Assembly (NCBI RefSeq): GCF_014698835.1
Contig: NZ_JACJTU010000015.1
Location: 62,001 to 126,000, forward strand
DNA from: Nostoc paludosum FACHB-159
Lineage (GTDB): Bacteria > Cyanobacteriota > Cyanobacteriia > Cyanobacteriales > Nostocaceae
Direction of reading: 5' to 3'
Length of the DNA: 64,000 bases
In this document: positions 1 to 9,489 of the stretch, in pieces
Position numbering within the stretch: position 1 is the stretch's first letter
Layout: each line of letters begins with the position of its first letter
The notes under the pieces: model-generated
Told to the model about the DNA's origin: nothing
What the model saw: only the letters and a program-made list of their open reading frames with translations
Databases searched by the model: none
Made by a program: the position numbers and the translations under genes

Positions 1-2704
1 GACAAGCCAGAGCAATCTGAACGTCAAAAGTAAATATACTACCAATACCGGGAGTACTGCTGACAGTAATACTTCCACCCATCAATTCTACGTATTTACG
101 GCTAATTGCCAAGCCTAATCCTGTACCTTGTTGGGATTTTCTCCCGATTTCGGTTTGCTCAAAAGCCTCAAACAGCAAATCAATCTCTTCTGGCGCAATA
201 CCGCAACCAGTGTCTTCTACCTCGAAGATTAGGGATTGGGTAGACGAAGAAGACGCGGTGACAGGGTGACGGGGTGACGGGGTGAAAGAACTGTCGGTGT
301 CTTCCGTTGGCAAAGCCATCGTCGCAAGCCAATGCTCTGACTTGTTTGCGTGTCCTCCAGTCCCTAGCTTCACCCTTAACGTTACCCTACCATTATCAGT
401 AAATTTGATGGCGTTACCCAAGATATTGAGTAATATTTGATATAATTTATTTTCGTCAGTTTCTATGTACTTGGGCAGGTCTGGAGCATATTCAAATACT
501 AGTTCTAAGTTTTTTGATGCGGCACGTAAGTGCAACATTTCTCCTAAGTTTTTCAGCAGATGAATTAAATCAAAGCTGCTCAGATTTAATCTGATTCTAC
601 CAGCTTCAATTTTAGACATTTCTAGAATATCGTTAATTAAATTCAATAGATGTTCGCCAGCACGATTTATAATTGCTAAGTTTTGCTGATGTTCGCTAGA
701 TAATGAGTAATCTCGGCTCATAACTTGGCTAAAACCAAGAATAGCATTGAGTGGGGTACGTAGTTCGTGGCTCATATTAGCGAGGAATTCGCTTTTGGCA
801 AGGTTGGCGGCCGCGCTGCGTGCTGCTTCACGAATGGCTGCTTGTTTTTCCTGTGCAGCGATTTTTTGTGATTCGAGCAGTTCTTCTTGGGTGATTTGCA
901 ATTGCTCAATAACTTGCTGAAATTCATCAGTACGTTTTTTGACTTGAGCTTCTAAGATGAGGTTGTATTCTGCTAGTAATTTTTCTGCTTGTTTGCGTTG
1001 ACCAATATCAAAAAATGTAGCGATCGCAAAAGCCAAATTCCCCGATTCATCATAAATTGGTTTTCCCAAAACTTCAATGGGAATAATCTTGTCATGACGA
1101 CGGATTTCCATATCATCAATCCTGCCGCTTTCCCCTTGCAATGCTCTTACAATTGGCAAGCGATCGCTAGGATAAAGTTGATTTGTACCAGCAAGATAAG
1201 CTTGATATACTCCTGACAATTGTTCGGGGACAACTTCTGCTACTGCCCCTTGACCAAGAATTTCTTGAGCAATTTCATTTGTATAATAAGGATTACCTTG
1301 AGCATCTAGAATAAACACACCTACTGGCATAGCTTCTAAAAATTGAGTCAGCCGACTTTGACTTTCAGATAGCGCTTCATTTAAAACTTGCATCTCGGCA
1401 TTCTTGGCTTCCAAAACACTAAAGGATACTTCTAGCTGCTTGGCCATAGTTTCAAATGATTTGGCTAGTTCTCCTAATTCATCAGAGCGGTTAATTTTTG
1501 GTGTTTGCTCCCATTCTCCTTCTGCAATTTTCTTCGCTGATGTATTTAATTGTAGAATCGGCTTAATTATCCACTGAGCAGTAAAAATCCCAATTTCTGT
1601 AGCTACTAACAAAGCAATTATGCACAGCCAAAATGTGGTACGGGTATTGGCGTTAATTTGCTCCATAAATTCCCCTTCAGGAATTACTGCTACAATTAGC
1701 CAATCCAAACCCAAATCGTCTTGCCAACTTTTTACTTGTACGAAATAATCTATTCCATCGACAGTAAAATTTAACTGTTTTTTTCCCGCAACAAACTCAA
1801 GACTACCAAATTTTTTGATTAAATATTGTGTTGTGAGTCGAGTTACAGAATCTTGGCTATCTAATCCCGATATCCGCTTCGGTCGATCGTTAACCATACT
1901 ATATGGTGACTCACTAGAAGAAGCTACTATTAATCCCGAACGCTCTAATATAAATGTTCTACCAGATTGTCTGGTCTTTACTTGGGATAAAAAACTGCCG
2001 ATTTGTGACAAAATCAAATCAACACCAATCACCCCTATCATCTGGCGATGTTTATTGTAAACAGGATAGCTAGAAGATATGGATAAAATTTCTGGTTTAT
2101 CTTCCCATTGATAAATTTGACTCCAAACTGGTTTGCCAGCCTTGACTGCATCTGCATACCAAGCTTCTTGGCGAGGATCGTAATTTTTGACTTCTTGCAA
2201 ATGCTGGCGATTTCCTTGGTTATCTGTAGTGTAAACATAAAGTTTACCTATACCTTGTTTTTGGGTAACTTCATTAATTAATAGCTGGCCATTATCTAAA
2301 CGCTCAATACCAATAAATTCACCTTTGGAATTGGCAAAGTTGTTGTAGCCAATGTTAAAAACCTGCATTTGCTTCCAAAAGTAATTTCCGGTGGTTTTAA
2401 AGTCAGAAAGATTGAGCAAATTTAACTCAATTGCATCTAAATTAATTTGATTAATTTGTTTCGGAGTTGTTAAATAGCTATCGAGATGCTGTTCAACGCG
2501 ATCGCAAATTTCGTTTTCTAATTGAGCAGCAAGTTCTTTTACCGCTTTTTGTCCGTTTTCATAGGAAAGATAGCCCACTAGTCCTACTGCCCCGCAAATT
2601 TGCAATATAAACGGGACAATCAGAATATACCTCAGGGGCATCTTGGCATAGACTTTGCCAACTAAGCAATTGAGAGATTTAACGGGCTGAAGTTTAGATA
2701 ACAT
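1..2704 (-). CDS. Sensor histidine kinase (Cache-HAMP-PAS-HisKA-HATPase), C-terminus cut by window edge
   Basis: Membrane sensor kinase, read from the ATG at 2702-2704; about 901 codons are visible and the C-terminus runs off the left edge. In order: a first TM helix (about residues 26-47), a large extracytoplasmic Cache-type sensor region, a second TM helix near 350-370, HAMP (SDELGELAKSF), a PAS domain near 455-570, a coiled coil, HisKA with phospho-acceptor His646 (ANMSHELRTPLNAILG), and an ATPase domain with N-box (LLNILGNAIKFTD), G1 (DTGCGIAP) and G2 (GTGLGLAISRKYVE). All catalytic boxes are intact, so it should be active. The oddity is an in-frame low-complexity insert of about 45 residues between N-box and G1 (about 232-375), made partly of 7-bp repeats. 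A receiver domain could follow beyond the edge. The ligand is unknown. Confidence 0.93.
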   Translation of the reverse strand, partial: MLSKLQPVKSLNCLVGKVYAKMPLRYILIVPFILQICGAVGLVGYLSYENGQKAVKELAAQLENEICDRVEQHLDSYLTTPKQINQINLDAIELNLLNLSDFKTTGNYFWKQMQVFNIGYNNFANSKGEFIGIERLDNGQLLINEVTQKQGIGKLYVYTTDNQGNRQHLQEVKNYDPRQEAWYADAVKAGKPVWSQIYQWEDKPEILSISSSYPVYNKHRQMIGVIGVDLILSQIGSFLSQVKTRQSGRTFILERSGLIVASSSESPYSMVNDRPKRISGLDSQDSVTRLTTQYLIKKFGSLEFVAGKKQLNFTVDGIDYFVQVKSWQDDLGLDWLIVAVIPEGEFMEQINANTRTTFWLCIIALLVATEIGIFTAQWIIKPILQLNTSAKKIAEGEWEQTPKINRSDELGELAKSFETMAKQLEVSFSVLEAKNAEMQVLNEALSESQSRLTQFLEAMPVGVFILDAQGNPYYTNEIAQEILGQGAVAEVVPEQLSGVYQAYLAGTNQLYPSDRLPIVRALQGESGRIDDMEIRRHDKIIPIEVLGKPIYDESGNLAFAIATFFDIGQRKQAEKLLAEYNLILEAQVKKRTDEFQQVIEQLQITQEELLESQKIAAQEKQAAIREAARSAAANLAKSEFLANMSHELRTPLNAILGFSQVMSRDYSLSSEHQQNLAIINRAGEHLLNLINDILEMSKIEAGRIRLNLSSFDLIHLLKNLGEMLHLRAASKNLELVFEYAPDLPKYIETDENKLYQILLNILGNAIKFTDNGRVTLRVKLGTGGHANKSEHWLATMALPTEDTDSSFTPSPRHPVTASSSSTQSLIFEVEDTGCGIAPEEIDLLFEAFEQTEIGRKSQQGTGLGLAISRKYVELMGGSITVSSTPGIGSIFTFDVQIALAC
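235..290. repeat. STRR-like heptad repeat inside a kinase gene
   Basis: Near-perfect copies of the 7-bp unit GGGTGAC/GGGGTGA lie in the coding strand of the kinase ATPase domain. They are read in frame as a Ser/Pro/Thr-rich stretch and do not break the gene. The same kind of repeat is otherwise intergenic in this window. Confidence 0.8.
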
Positions 2705-3207
2705 TGTTTTTTGATTCTTCCCCAGGGGGTACTAGGGGCATTTTTGTCATATCAGCTACATCCCAGAACAGGATCACTAGGGTGTGTCATAGTTTCAGCT
2801 TATGACATATTTTATGCTTTAAAGTATAAAAAAGTACTAAATTCTATTTGATATACTTGTTTGACTGGCTGAGTTCCTCCAATATCTCAATTTTTAAACT
2901 TAATGATTACACCTTGATTTGCTCAATTTTATCTAGCAATCTATCAACAGGTTTTCTAGAACAGAAATTGAAGCGAACAGCTACAGTATGCCATTCTCAA
3001 ATTCAGGTTGCCATTAGCACCGAACCATAAATTTATTTTGGAATTGCTGATGTCTTGCTTTTTCGGTATTAAAACCTTTAAGTTTATATAAAGATCTAGA
3101 TCGTAGGTACAACAATTTTTAGATTTTGATGTAAACAGACACTAAAAATCAAAAAAATCAAAAAAAGTTTACTCTATATTTTCCAATCTTGCAAAGTGTT
3201 AATTTTG
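2705..3207. other. Intergenic, AT-rich
   Basis: No convincing gene. It should hold the promoter of the sensor kinase on the minus strand. A short plus-strand reading frame at 2848-3030 has no recognisable domain or ribosome-binding site and I do not accept it. Confidence 0.6.
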
Positions 3208-4020
3208 TTATGCAGATATCTCAACTTTTGTTCCGATTTGTAAAATTTTTCCGGCTGATGATGCAGGTAATTCTGTATTGATGCTCAATCTGTAGAAGTG
3301 ATTGAAACGCGATGAAGTAACCCATTCTGGTAAGGTTGCTTGGCGATGGTTTACAAAGATTTTTTGAAAGTTTGGATAAGGTTCCCCCAAATAAGAATCC
3401 CGTGTTGGGACTATACAACGTTGACAAGGTTTAACTCCAAAAAAATCCACATCTCCGACTCGAAAGGAGACTAAATCACCTTGTTCGCTAAATAGCCGAT
3501 CTTCCCAAAATGCTGGTACACCATCGATTTCGATATTGGCGCGGATTCTGCGCCGCATTTCATCTACACTTAAACCGGGAAACCAAGAAGCCACTTCTAC
3601 TAACGTTGCTGTACTAATTACCGTTGGGCCGGGTGAGTCTGTATCATCAGGAAAGCCGATGAGAGAATTTTGTTTGAGTATCACACCAAACCCAAAAAAA
3701 TCACTCAAAGTTGCTTCTAATGCTTGCTGTTCCTCATACAAATGAAAAACTTTTTGTGAGTTACTACCAGGAATTTCTAGCGATATAGTTTTATTTGAAA
3801 CTGTGAATTGCGAGTTTCCAATGAGGCTTGTGTAAGACGCCCGCAATAAATGAATTTTGGCATGACGCTTGCCATTAACAAATCTACCCTGTTCATCAAA
3901 AATGGCAAATTCTCTGTCATGTTCTAGCGCACCACTGTCAAGAACTCTAGCACTCTCAACCTCAACACCATCCAGCGACTTAACCGGATACAGTAAAATT
4001 TTAGCTAGGTAAGGCATCAT
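3208..4020 (-). CDS. MOSC domain-containing protein (YcbX-like)
   Basis: 270 residues. The N-terminus has the MOSC_N beta-barrel signature (LLYPVKSLDGVEVES, then a HDREFAIFD stretch). The C-terminal MOSC half carries the conserved cysteine motif (GVKPCQRCIVPTRDS). MOSC proteins of this type handle molybdenum-cofactor-bound sulfur and in YcbX detoxify N-hydroxylated bases. That is family knowledge; the substrate here is not shown. The size is usual for stand-alone MOSC_N-MOSC proteins. Two Met codons head the frame and the second could be the start. It lies just upstream of two signal peptidase genes on the same strand, without an obvious functional link. Confidence 0.88.
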   Translation of the reverse strand: MMPYLAKILLYPVKSLDGVEVESARVLDSGALEHDREFAIFDEQGRFVNGKRHAKIHLLRASYTSLIGNSQFTVSNKTISLEIPGSNSQKVFHLYEEQQALEATLSDFFGFGVILKQNSLIGFPDDTDSPGPTVISTATLVEVASWFPGLSVDEMRRRIRANIEIDGVPAFWEDRLFSEQGDLVSFRVGDVDFFGVKPCQRCIVPTRDSYLGEPYPNFQKIFVNHRQATLPEWVTSSRFNHFYRLSINTELPASSAGKILQIGTKVEISA

Positions 4021-4082
4021 AGCAATTTTGGATTTTGTGCTACTCAGAAATGATTGATTCTGAATTTTGAATTCTTCTTCAA

Positions 4083-4688
4083 TTATGGATAAAGTGGTGA
4101 TTTATCGATTCCCCCAATATGGTTGAGAGGCCAGAAGCGAAATACAGCACGACCAATAATATTTTTGCGGGGGACAACACCCCAACAACGGCTATCGTAG
4201 CTACTGTTACGATTGTCACCTAGTACTAAATATGAGTCTGCTGGTATTGTTTGAGGTTTCGCTAAGAAGGGTGGTTGCGCCCCTGATAAGCAAACATCAA
4301 TTAATGTATTCTGACTTGAACTAACGTAATTGTCTTCTGGGAGAGGTTGATTGTTGATATAAACTTTGCCATTCTGAAGTTGTACTTTTTCTCCAGGTAA
4401 ACCGATTACGCGTTTAATAAAAGCATCCTGGTATTGTTCTTTTTTCAACTGTTCAGTAGGCGAAAAAACCACAATATCTCCCCGTTGTGGTTTAGAAAAT
4501 TTATACTTCAACTTATCAACAATGATTTTATCTGCTTCCCACTGGTTTGGTGTACCATGCAGAGTCGGTTCCATAGCACCAGAAGGAATCCAGCGTCTTT
4601 CAGTAAAAATCAGGATATACACAGCAATAATCCAGAAGACTAGTATTACACTACCTTCTACAATCATCTTACGGTTGATACTGGGCAT
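4083..4688 (-). CDS. Signal peptidase I paralogue lacking the catalytic serine
   Basis: 201 residues: one N-terminal TM anchor (about 11-28) and a full S26 peptidase domain. The box that normally reads PSxSM reads IPSGAMEPTL here, so the nucleophile directly before Met39 is Ala38 (codon GCT). The general-base lysine is kept (Lys92 in DAFIKRVIGLPGE), as are the downstream GDNRNSSYDSR and WGVVPR boxes. By the family mechanism (Ser/Lys dyad) this copy should not cleave signal peptides, unless another serine such as Ser36 substitutes, which is not known in the family. It is a tandem duplicate of the next gene. The catalytic domain is very similar, but the N-terminal anchor is unrelated. It may be a substrate-binding regulator or an early pseudogene-like copy; the reading frame is intact. 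Confidence 0.9.
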   Translation of the reverse strand: MPSINRKMIVEGSVILVFWIIAVYILIFTERRWIPSGAMEPTLHGTPNQWEADKIIVDKLKYKFSKPQRGDIVVFSPTEQLKKEQYQDAFIKRVIGLPGEKVQLQNGKVYINNQPLPEDNYVSSSQNTLIDVCLSGAQPPFLAKPQTIPADSYLVLGDNRNSSYDSRCWGVVPRKNIIGRAVFRFWPLNHIGGIDKSPLYP

Positions 4689-4867
4689 ATCATAACCAAT
4701 TCAAAGTTAAAAGTTAAAAGTTAAAAATTTAAAATTCAAAAAGCCGACAGAACAAGAGTTTGCGAGTGTGTATCTGTCGCATTGTTTTTTTAAATTGATA
4801 TCGCCTTTTGTTTTGGTTTGTTAGTTGTACTTTCTCCTTTGTTGTCATTTTTTTAGATCGATGGTGT

Positions 4868-5521
4868 TTATGGAGTTGTTTGTGGATATAGTGGTGTTTT
4901 ATCAATTCCCCCAATGTGATTTAGAGGCCAGAAGCGAAATACAGCACGACCAATAATATTCTGGCGGGGGACAACACCCCAACAGCGGCTATCGTAGCTA
5001 CTATTGCGATTGTCACCTAGTACTAAATATGAGTCTGCTGGTATGGTTTGGGGTTTTGCCAAAAAGCGCGGTTGGGGAGCGTCTTTACAAACATCAATAA
5101 CTGTACTCTGCCCTGAGCTTAGATAATTCTGTTCTGGCAGGGGTTTATCATTGATATAGACTTTGCCATTCCTTAATTGTACTTTTTCTCCAGGTAAGCC
5201 GATTACACGTTTAATGAAAGCATCCTGGTATTGTTCTTTTTGTAGCTCCTCAGTAGGTGAAAATACTACGATATCTCCGCGTTGGGGGCTGGCAAATTTA
5301 TACTTCAACTTATCGACAATGATTTTGTCTGCCTCCCACTGGTTTGGCGTACCATGCAGAGTCGGTTCCATCGATCCAGAAGGAATCCAGCGTGCTTCAG
5401 CAACAAAGGTACGAATTCCCAGAGCTAGAACAATACTTAAAACAATTGTTCTACCTAGCTCTGCGATCCAGGAATTATCGGGTTGTTGACTTGAGTTATT
5501 ATCAGACACTTTATTTTGCAT
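4868..5521 (-). CDS. lepB: Signal peptidase I
   Basis: 217 residues, type I signal peptidase that removes signal peptides of exported proteins at the membrane. It has a TM anchor at about 24-41, the nucleophile Ser50 in IPSGSMEPTL, and the general base Lys104 in DAFIKRVIGLPGE, plus GDNRNSSYDSR and the C-terminal WPLNHIGGID stretch. The length is usual for cyanobacterial LepB. It lies 179 bp upstream of the Ser-to-Ala paralogue on the same strand, so the two may share transcripts. The short N-terminal hydrophilic segment before the anchor is rich in Asn, Gln and Ser. Confidence 0.93.
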   Translation of the reverse strand: MQNKVSDNNSSQQPDNSWIAELGRTIVLSIVLALGIRTFVAEARWIPSGSMEPTLHGTPNQWEADKIIVDKLKYKFASPQRGDIVVFSPTEELQKEQYQDAFIKRVIGLPGEKVQLRNGKVYINDKPLPEQNYLSSGQSTVIDVCKDAPQPRFLAKPQTIPADSYLVLGDNRNSSYDSRCWGVVPRQNIIGRAVFRFWPLNHIGGIDKTPLYPQTTP

Positions 5522-5839
5522 GAAATTACTTAACTAAGAGAGAGGGAGGTAGGTAATCAACTAGACTAAAGTGATTTTATCTGTTAATGTTAACGGAAAA
5601 ATTTTAATTTCCTAGTTAGATTCGGATTTTCACGAGGTTCTTCATAAATTAAAAATAAACTTTTTTTTAACGCTCCGCAAAAATTCGTGACTCAGAGCGC
5701 GACTAAGTTTAACCTAAAAGCATAGTTATCTGTAAAACGTAAGCTGCTTTTGGTGACGAAGTTGTTCCAGAAGTAGCCTGAATACTTGCCAAGATTATAT
5801 TTCCTGATTTTGAATTTTAAATTGGAATTGCTAACCCCC
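5522..5839. other. Divergent promoter region lepB / pyrC
   Basis: A 318 bp spacer between the minus-strand signal peptidase gene and plus-strand pyrC. It is AT-rich. The last 60 bp carry the AATTTTGAATTTTAAATT-type filler common in this genome. No RNA gene or strong operator was seen. Confidence 0.5.
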
Positions 5840-7159
5840 ATGTCATCTCCAGAAAGTTTACTGATTCGCCACGCTCGTATTATCCTACCCAATGGTGAAG
5901 TTATGATTGGGGATGTGTTGACGCGCGATCGCCAAATAGTCGAAGTTGCGCCAGAAATCTCCCAAACAGAACTAGCCACAGAAATTGACGCACAAGGGTT
6001 AACTTTGTTGCCAGGAGTCATCGATCCGCAGGTGCATTTCCGAGAACCAGGACTAGAACACAAAGAAGATTTGTTCACCGCCAGTTGTGCCTGCGCTAAA
6101 GGAGGAGTGACTTCTTTTTTGGAAATGCCCAATACCCGCCCCCTGACCACAACGCAGCAAGCTTTAGATGACAAGCTAGAACGTGCCTCCCAAAAGTGCT
6201 TGGTTAATTATGGCTTTTTTATTGGGGCAACAGCAGAGAATCTACCAGATTTGCTTCTAGCTAAGCCAACACCAGGCATTAAAATTTTTATGGGGTCGAT
6301 GCATGGTCAATTGCTGGTTGATGGCGAAACAGCGCTAGAAGCCATATTTGCTAAAGGATCTCGCTTGATTGCTGTTCACGCCGAAGACCAAGCCAGAATC
6401 AACCAACGACGCCAAGAATTTGCCAATATTCACGATGTAGCCGTTCATTCCCAAATTCAAGATAATCAAGCAGCTTTGTTGGCAACTCAACTGGCATTAA
6501 AACTTTCTAAAAAATATCAACGTCGTTTACATATTCTGCATCTGTCAACAGCCGATGAAGCAGAGTTGCTGCGTCAGGATAAACCGAGTTGGGTAACGGC
6601 AGAGGTGACACCACAGCATTTGTTGTTGAATACCAGCGCTTATGCACAGATAGGCACTTTAGCACAGATGAATCCGCCTTTGCGATCGCCCCACGATAAT
6701 GAAGTCCTCTGGCAAGCTTTACGGGATGGCGTAATTGATTTTATTGCCACAGATCATGCCCCCCACACATTGGAAGAAAAAGCACAAGAATATCCCAACA
6801 CGCCGTCGGGAATGCCTGGGGTGGAAACTTCCCTAGCTTTAATGTTAACTGCGGCGATGGAGGGAAAGTGTACTGTTCCCCAAGTTGTGAATTGGATGTC
6901 CAAAGCTGTGGCTGTGGCTTATGGTATTCCTAACAAAGGAGCGATCGCACCAGGTTATGATGCTGATTTGGTGCTTGTAGATTTAAACACATATCGTCCA
7001 GTCCGGCGTGAGGAACTGTTAACTAAGTGCCGTTGGAGTCCTTTTGAAGGCTGGAACCTCACCGGCTGGGCTGTAACCACCATTGTCGGCGGCGAGATTG
7101 TTTATGACAAAGGGCAGGTAAATACCCAAGTGCGGGGTCAAGCTTTAACTTTTTTGTAG
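5840..7159 (+). CDS. pyrC: Dihydroorotase
   Basis: Catalyses the third step of de novo pyrimidine synthesis, cyclising N-carbamoyl-aspartate to dihydroorotate. 439 residues from the ATG at 5840. An upstream in-frame ATG at 5786 would add 18 residues encoded by AT-rich filler, so I reject it. Class I (long) DHOase/amidohydrolase: metal motif DPQVHFREPG, then LEMPNTRP, a GIKIFMGS stretch around the carboxylated lysine, the HxxH-type LHILHLST, ATDHAPHT with the catalytic Asp, and the C-terminal SPFEGW motif. It stands alone. The DHOase motifs and length fit an active enzyme rather than a PyrC' pseudo-enzyme. Confidence 0.93.
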   Translation: MSSPESLLIRHARIILPNGEVMIGDVLTRDRQIVEVAPEISQTELATEIDAQGLTLLPGVIDPQVHFREPGLEHKEDLFTASCACAKGGVTSFLEMPNTRPLTTTQQALDDKLERASQKCLVNYGFFIGATAENLPDLLLAKPTPGIKIFMGSMHGQLLVDGETALEAIFAKGSRLIAVHAEDQARINQRRQEFANIHDVAVHSQIQDNQAALLATQLALKLSKKYQRRLHILHLSTADEAELLRQDKPSWVTAEVTPQHLLLNTSAYAQIGTLAQMNPPLRSPHDNEVLWQALRDGVIDFIATDHAPHTLEEKAQEYPNTPSGMPGVETSLALMLTAAMEGKCTVPQVVNWMSKAVAVAYGIPNKGAIAPGYDADLVLVDLNTYRPVRREELLTKCRWSPFEGWNLTGWAVTTIVGGEIVYDKGQVNTQVRGQALTFL

Positions 7160-7554
7160 CAAATATTTATTTAAGCTTACGTAATAGATAAGTGATTATA
7201 CATCAAAGTAATACTTAGGCTGGCAAGATTTTGATCTACCAAAGCCAAGTTTAGTGCTGCTGTACAAAATTCAAAATTTAAAAAGTTTATCAAGTAAGCT
7301 GTTTAAATTTTGAATTGTTTGTCTCTTAAAGTCTTTGGTACTAGAACTTGTTTGAAAAATTGACTTGGCTTCTTATAGAAGTCAGGAAAAGTGCAGTTTC
7401 CACAAATCGCAATGGGGGACGAGGATAAGGATGAGTATCCGTCTCTTTACCCTTTTGACTTTAGCTAGTTCTGGGTTAAAATCACAAGCTTCTAAAAGTG
7501 GCTTAATTACGAATTCTGAATTCAGAATTACCAAATCAAGGAGAATTGTTATCT
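7160..7554. other. Intergenic pyrC / patatin
   Basis: 395 bp with no convincing gene. It contains AT-rich filler (TTCAAAATTTAAAA-type) and the ribosome-binding site AAGGAG at 7538-7543 for the patatin gene. Confidence 0.5.
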
Positions 7555-8733
7555 ATGTCGTTCAAAATTCTTAGTTTAGACGGTGGTGGTATTCGTGGAG
7601 TAGTTAGTGCACGCATACTTCAACAAATAGAGCAAGAAATTAGAATTCAGGGTAAAGGAGAATTTTTACACGAATACTTTGATATGATTGCAGGCACTTC
7701 TACTGGTTCCATATTAACAGCTGGGATTGCTGTAGGAAAAGAAAGTTATGAATTAATGAAACTTTATCGAGAGAAAGGAAAAGATATATTTCCGCAGAAG
7801 AGAAAAGATCGCTACAAAAAATTACCAGCTATAATTCAAAGCGTTTTAGATGTATTTTCGCCACCAAAATATTCTCATGATGGCATAATTAATGTTCTTA
7901 AAGACGCATATAAAAACAAAAGAATTAAAGATATTCAAAAACCTATTATTTTGATTCTTGCTTACGATACACTTTATCGCAACACAACATTTTTTACGAA
8001 TTGTCATCCCGATTTAGGAGACAGATGGTACGATGACTGCTATTTATGGGAGATATGCACCGCTTCTGCCTCTGCTCCTACTTTTTTTCCGCCCTATAAA
8101 TTAGAATGTGTTGATAAAGACAAATTTGGCCATTGGGTATTCCCACATATTGATGGGGGAGTTGGTGCTAATAATCCCTCTCTAGCGGCGCTGAGTTTAG
8201 TTTTGAGAGTAAGTCAATCTAATTCAGTTTCTCAAACAATTAAGCAACAATATAAACTTGATAATTTGCGGCTAGAAGATATCTCTATGCTTTCTATTGG
8301 TACAGGTCAAACTGGCGAACCATATCAATATGAACAAGTAAAAACATGGAGAGGTTTAGATTGGGCACAACATTTGACTGATATTTTTATGGAGCCTACA
8401 TCGGAAATTGGTAGTACAATTTGCCGTCAAATTATGGGTGGATATAATTCTAAACGTTACTTGCGTCTTCAATTTGACTTAAACGAGAGATTTAAAGCTA
8501 AGCCGAATGAAACTTATAAAGATAGTAGGATTTTATTGCGGCGAGAGGAGCGCAAAAATCAGTTTACCCAAGAAAATGTTAATGAAGAAATGGATAACAC
8601 CCATAAAGAGATTATTGAACAATTAATAGATACGACATCTGCTTTCATCGACCAAGGCTATAGCTACTATACGAGAGATGGAAATGGGCCGCAGGTAAAA
8701 AAGGCGATCGCCTCTTTTATTAGAGATAACTAG
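7555..8733 (+). CDS. Patatin-like phospholipase
   Basis: 392 residues from the ATG at 7555, placed 11 bp after AAGGAG; an in-frame TTG at 7546 would be too close to that site. Patatin fold hydrolase with the oxyanion motif LSLDGGGIRG, the nucleophile elbow GTSTGS and the catalytic Asp motif HIDGGVGANNPS. The Ser/Asp dyad is complete, so it should be an active lipid acyl hydrolase. No signal peptide is seen, so it is likely cytoplasmic. Patatins of this form also serve as membrane-damaging effectors in anti-phage systems such as CBASS. No nucleotide cyclase or other defence gene lies nearby, so a general lipase role cannot be separated from a defence role. Confidence 0.9.
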   Translation: MSFKILSLDGGGIRGVVSARILQQIEQEIRIQGKGEFLHEYFDMIAGTSTGSILTAGIAVGKESYELMKLYREKGKDIFPQKRKDRYKKLPAIIQSVLDVFSPPKYSHDGIINVLKDAYKNKRIKDIQKPIILILAYDTLYRNTTFFTNCHPDLGDRWYDDCYLWEICTASASAPTFFPPYKLECVDKDKFGHWVFPHIDGGVGANNPSLAALSLVLRVSQSNSVSQTIKQQYKLDNLRLEDISMLSIGTGQTGEPYQYEQVKTWRGLDWAQHLTDIFMEPTSEIGSTICRQIMGGYNSKRYLRLQFDLNERFKAKPNETYKDSRILLRREERKNQFTQENVNEEMDNTHKEIIEQLIDTTSAFIDQGYSYYTRDGNGPQVKKAIASFIRDN

Positions 8734-8775
8734 TGCATCCACCTAAGTAGATTTATGTTAGGCAAGTTATTCTAA

Positions 8776-8906
8776 AATTTATCGTATTTCTACGCTATAG
8801 CAGAGAACAGGGCTGGAGCAATAGGCAACAGATTTGAAAGCCTGTTAATTTCGGAGTTTTACGCTGCTTCAACAGCTATATTTTATGTAGAAATACGATA
8901 AAAATT
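8776..8906. repeat. MITE-like inverted-repeat element
   Basis: A 131 bp unit bounded by inverted repeats: TATCGTATTTCTAC on the left (to 8793) and its complement GTAGAAATACGATA on the right (8887-8900), with partial similarity outside. The interior has no reading frame. It may be a non-autonomous element or a structured RNA. Confidence 0.55.
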
Positions 8907-9489
8907 ACTTATTTATTTCTTTATCTAGTACTATTTACAGATGTAAATAAAAAAAATATTGATAATTGAAATTATAAAAATTAGTCTTAAAAAAATAAAA
9001 TAATTTATTTTTTGTGTATAGATTATGCACATAACTTGGGAATACTAAGTATCAGAACAAGTTAAACAACTTATATACAAATTGATTGTTGTTTAACTTT
9101 TCTGTACTAGCTTTAGCTGCTAAATAATTTAGATTAGTTCTCAGAATGACAGTAGAGAACTAATCTGGTTCAACCAAGCCGTTCGAGTTCTGTCAAACTT
9201 CTCATATAACCCAACAACAGTTTACATTTGCTCGACTCAGAATCCGTCAAAATTAGGTTTTTAAGTGATTTTTCAGCAATAAAGCTAGTAGATATAACAG
9301 TCCTAAATGAGAAAGTGAAATTTTGCATATAGAGTGTTGACTGTTAATAATTAACAGCCAACATTCAACATTCAATCGTATATCTGCTGCTAAACAATTC
9401 TCTCGTTTATTTTTGGTTGAGATAACAATGTTAGTAATTTACAGTGGTGAACGTGGTAGTGGTAGATAGAAGGAGTGTAAAACTCCTAT
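8907..9489. other. Gene-free stretch with a 12-bp stem-loop
   Basis: AT-rich DNA downstream of the patatin gene. A perfect stem AGATTAGTTCTC (9131-9142) pairs with 9155-9166 around a 12-nt loop. No U-tract follows and no gene lies close by, so its role is open. The rest shows nothing recognisable. Confidence 0.5.

Noticed and set aside
2848..3030. 60-residue plus-strand frame
   Set aside because: No ribosome-binding site or homology, AT-rich composition.
7555..8733. Patatin gene as a CBASS effector
   Set aside because: No nucleotidyltransferase cyclase or other CBASS gene lies beside it; neighbours are housekeeping genes.
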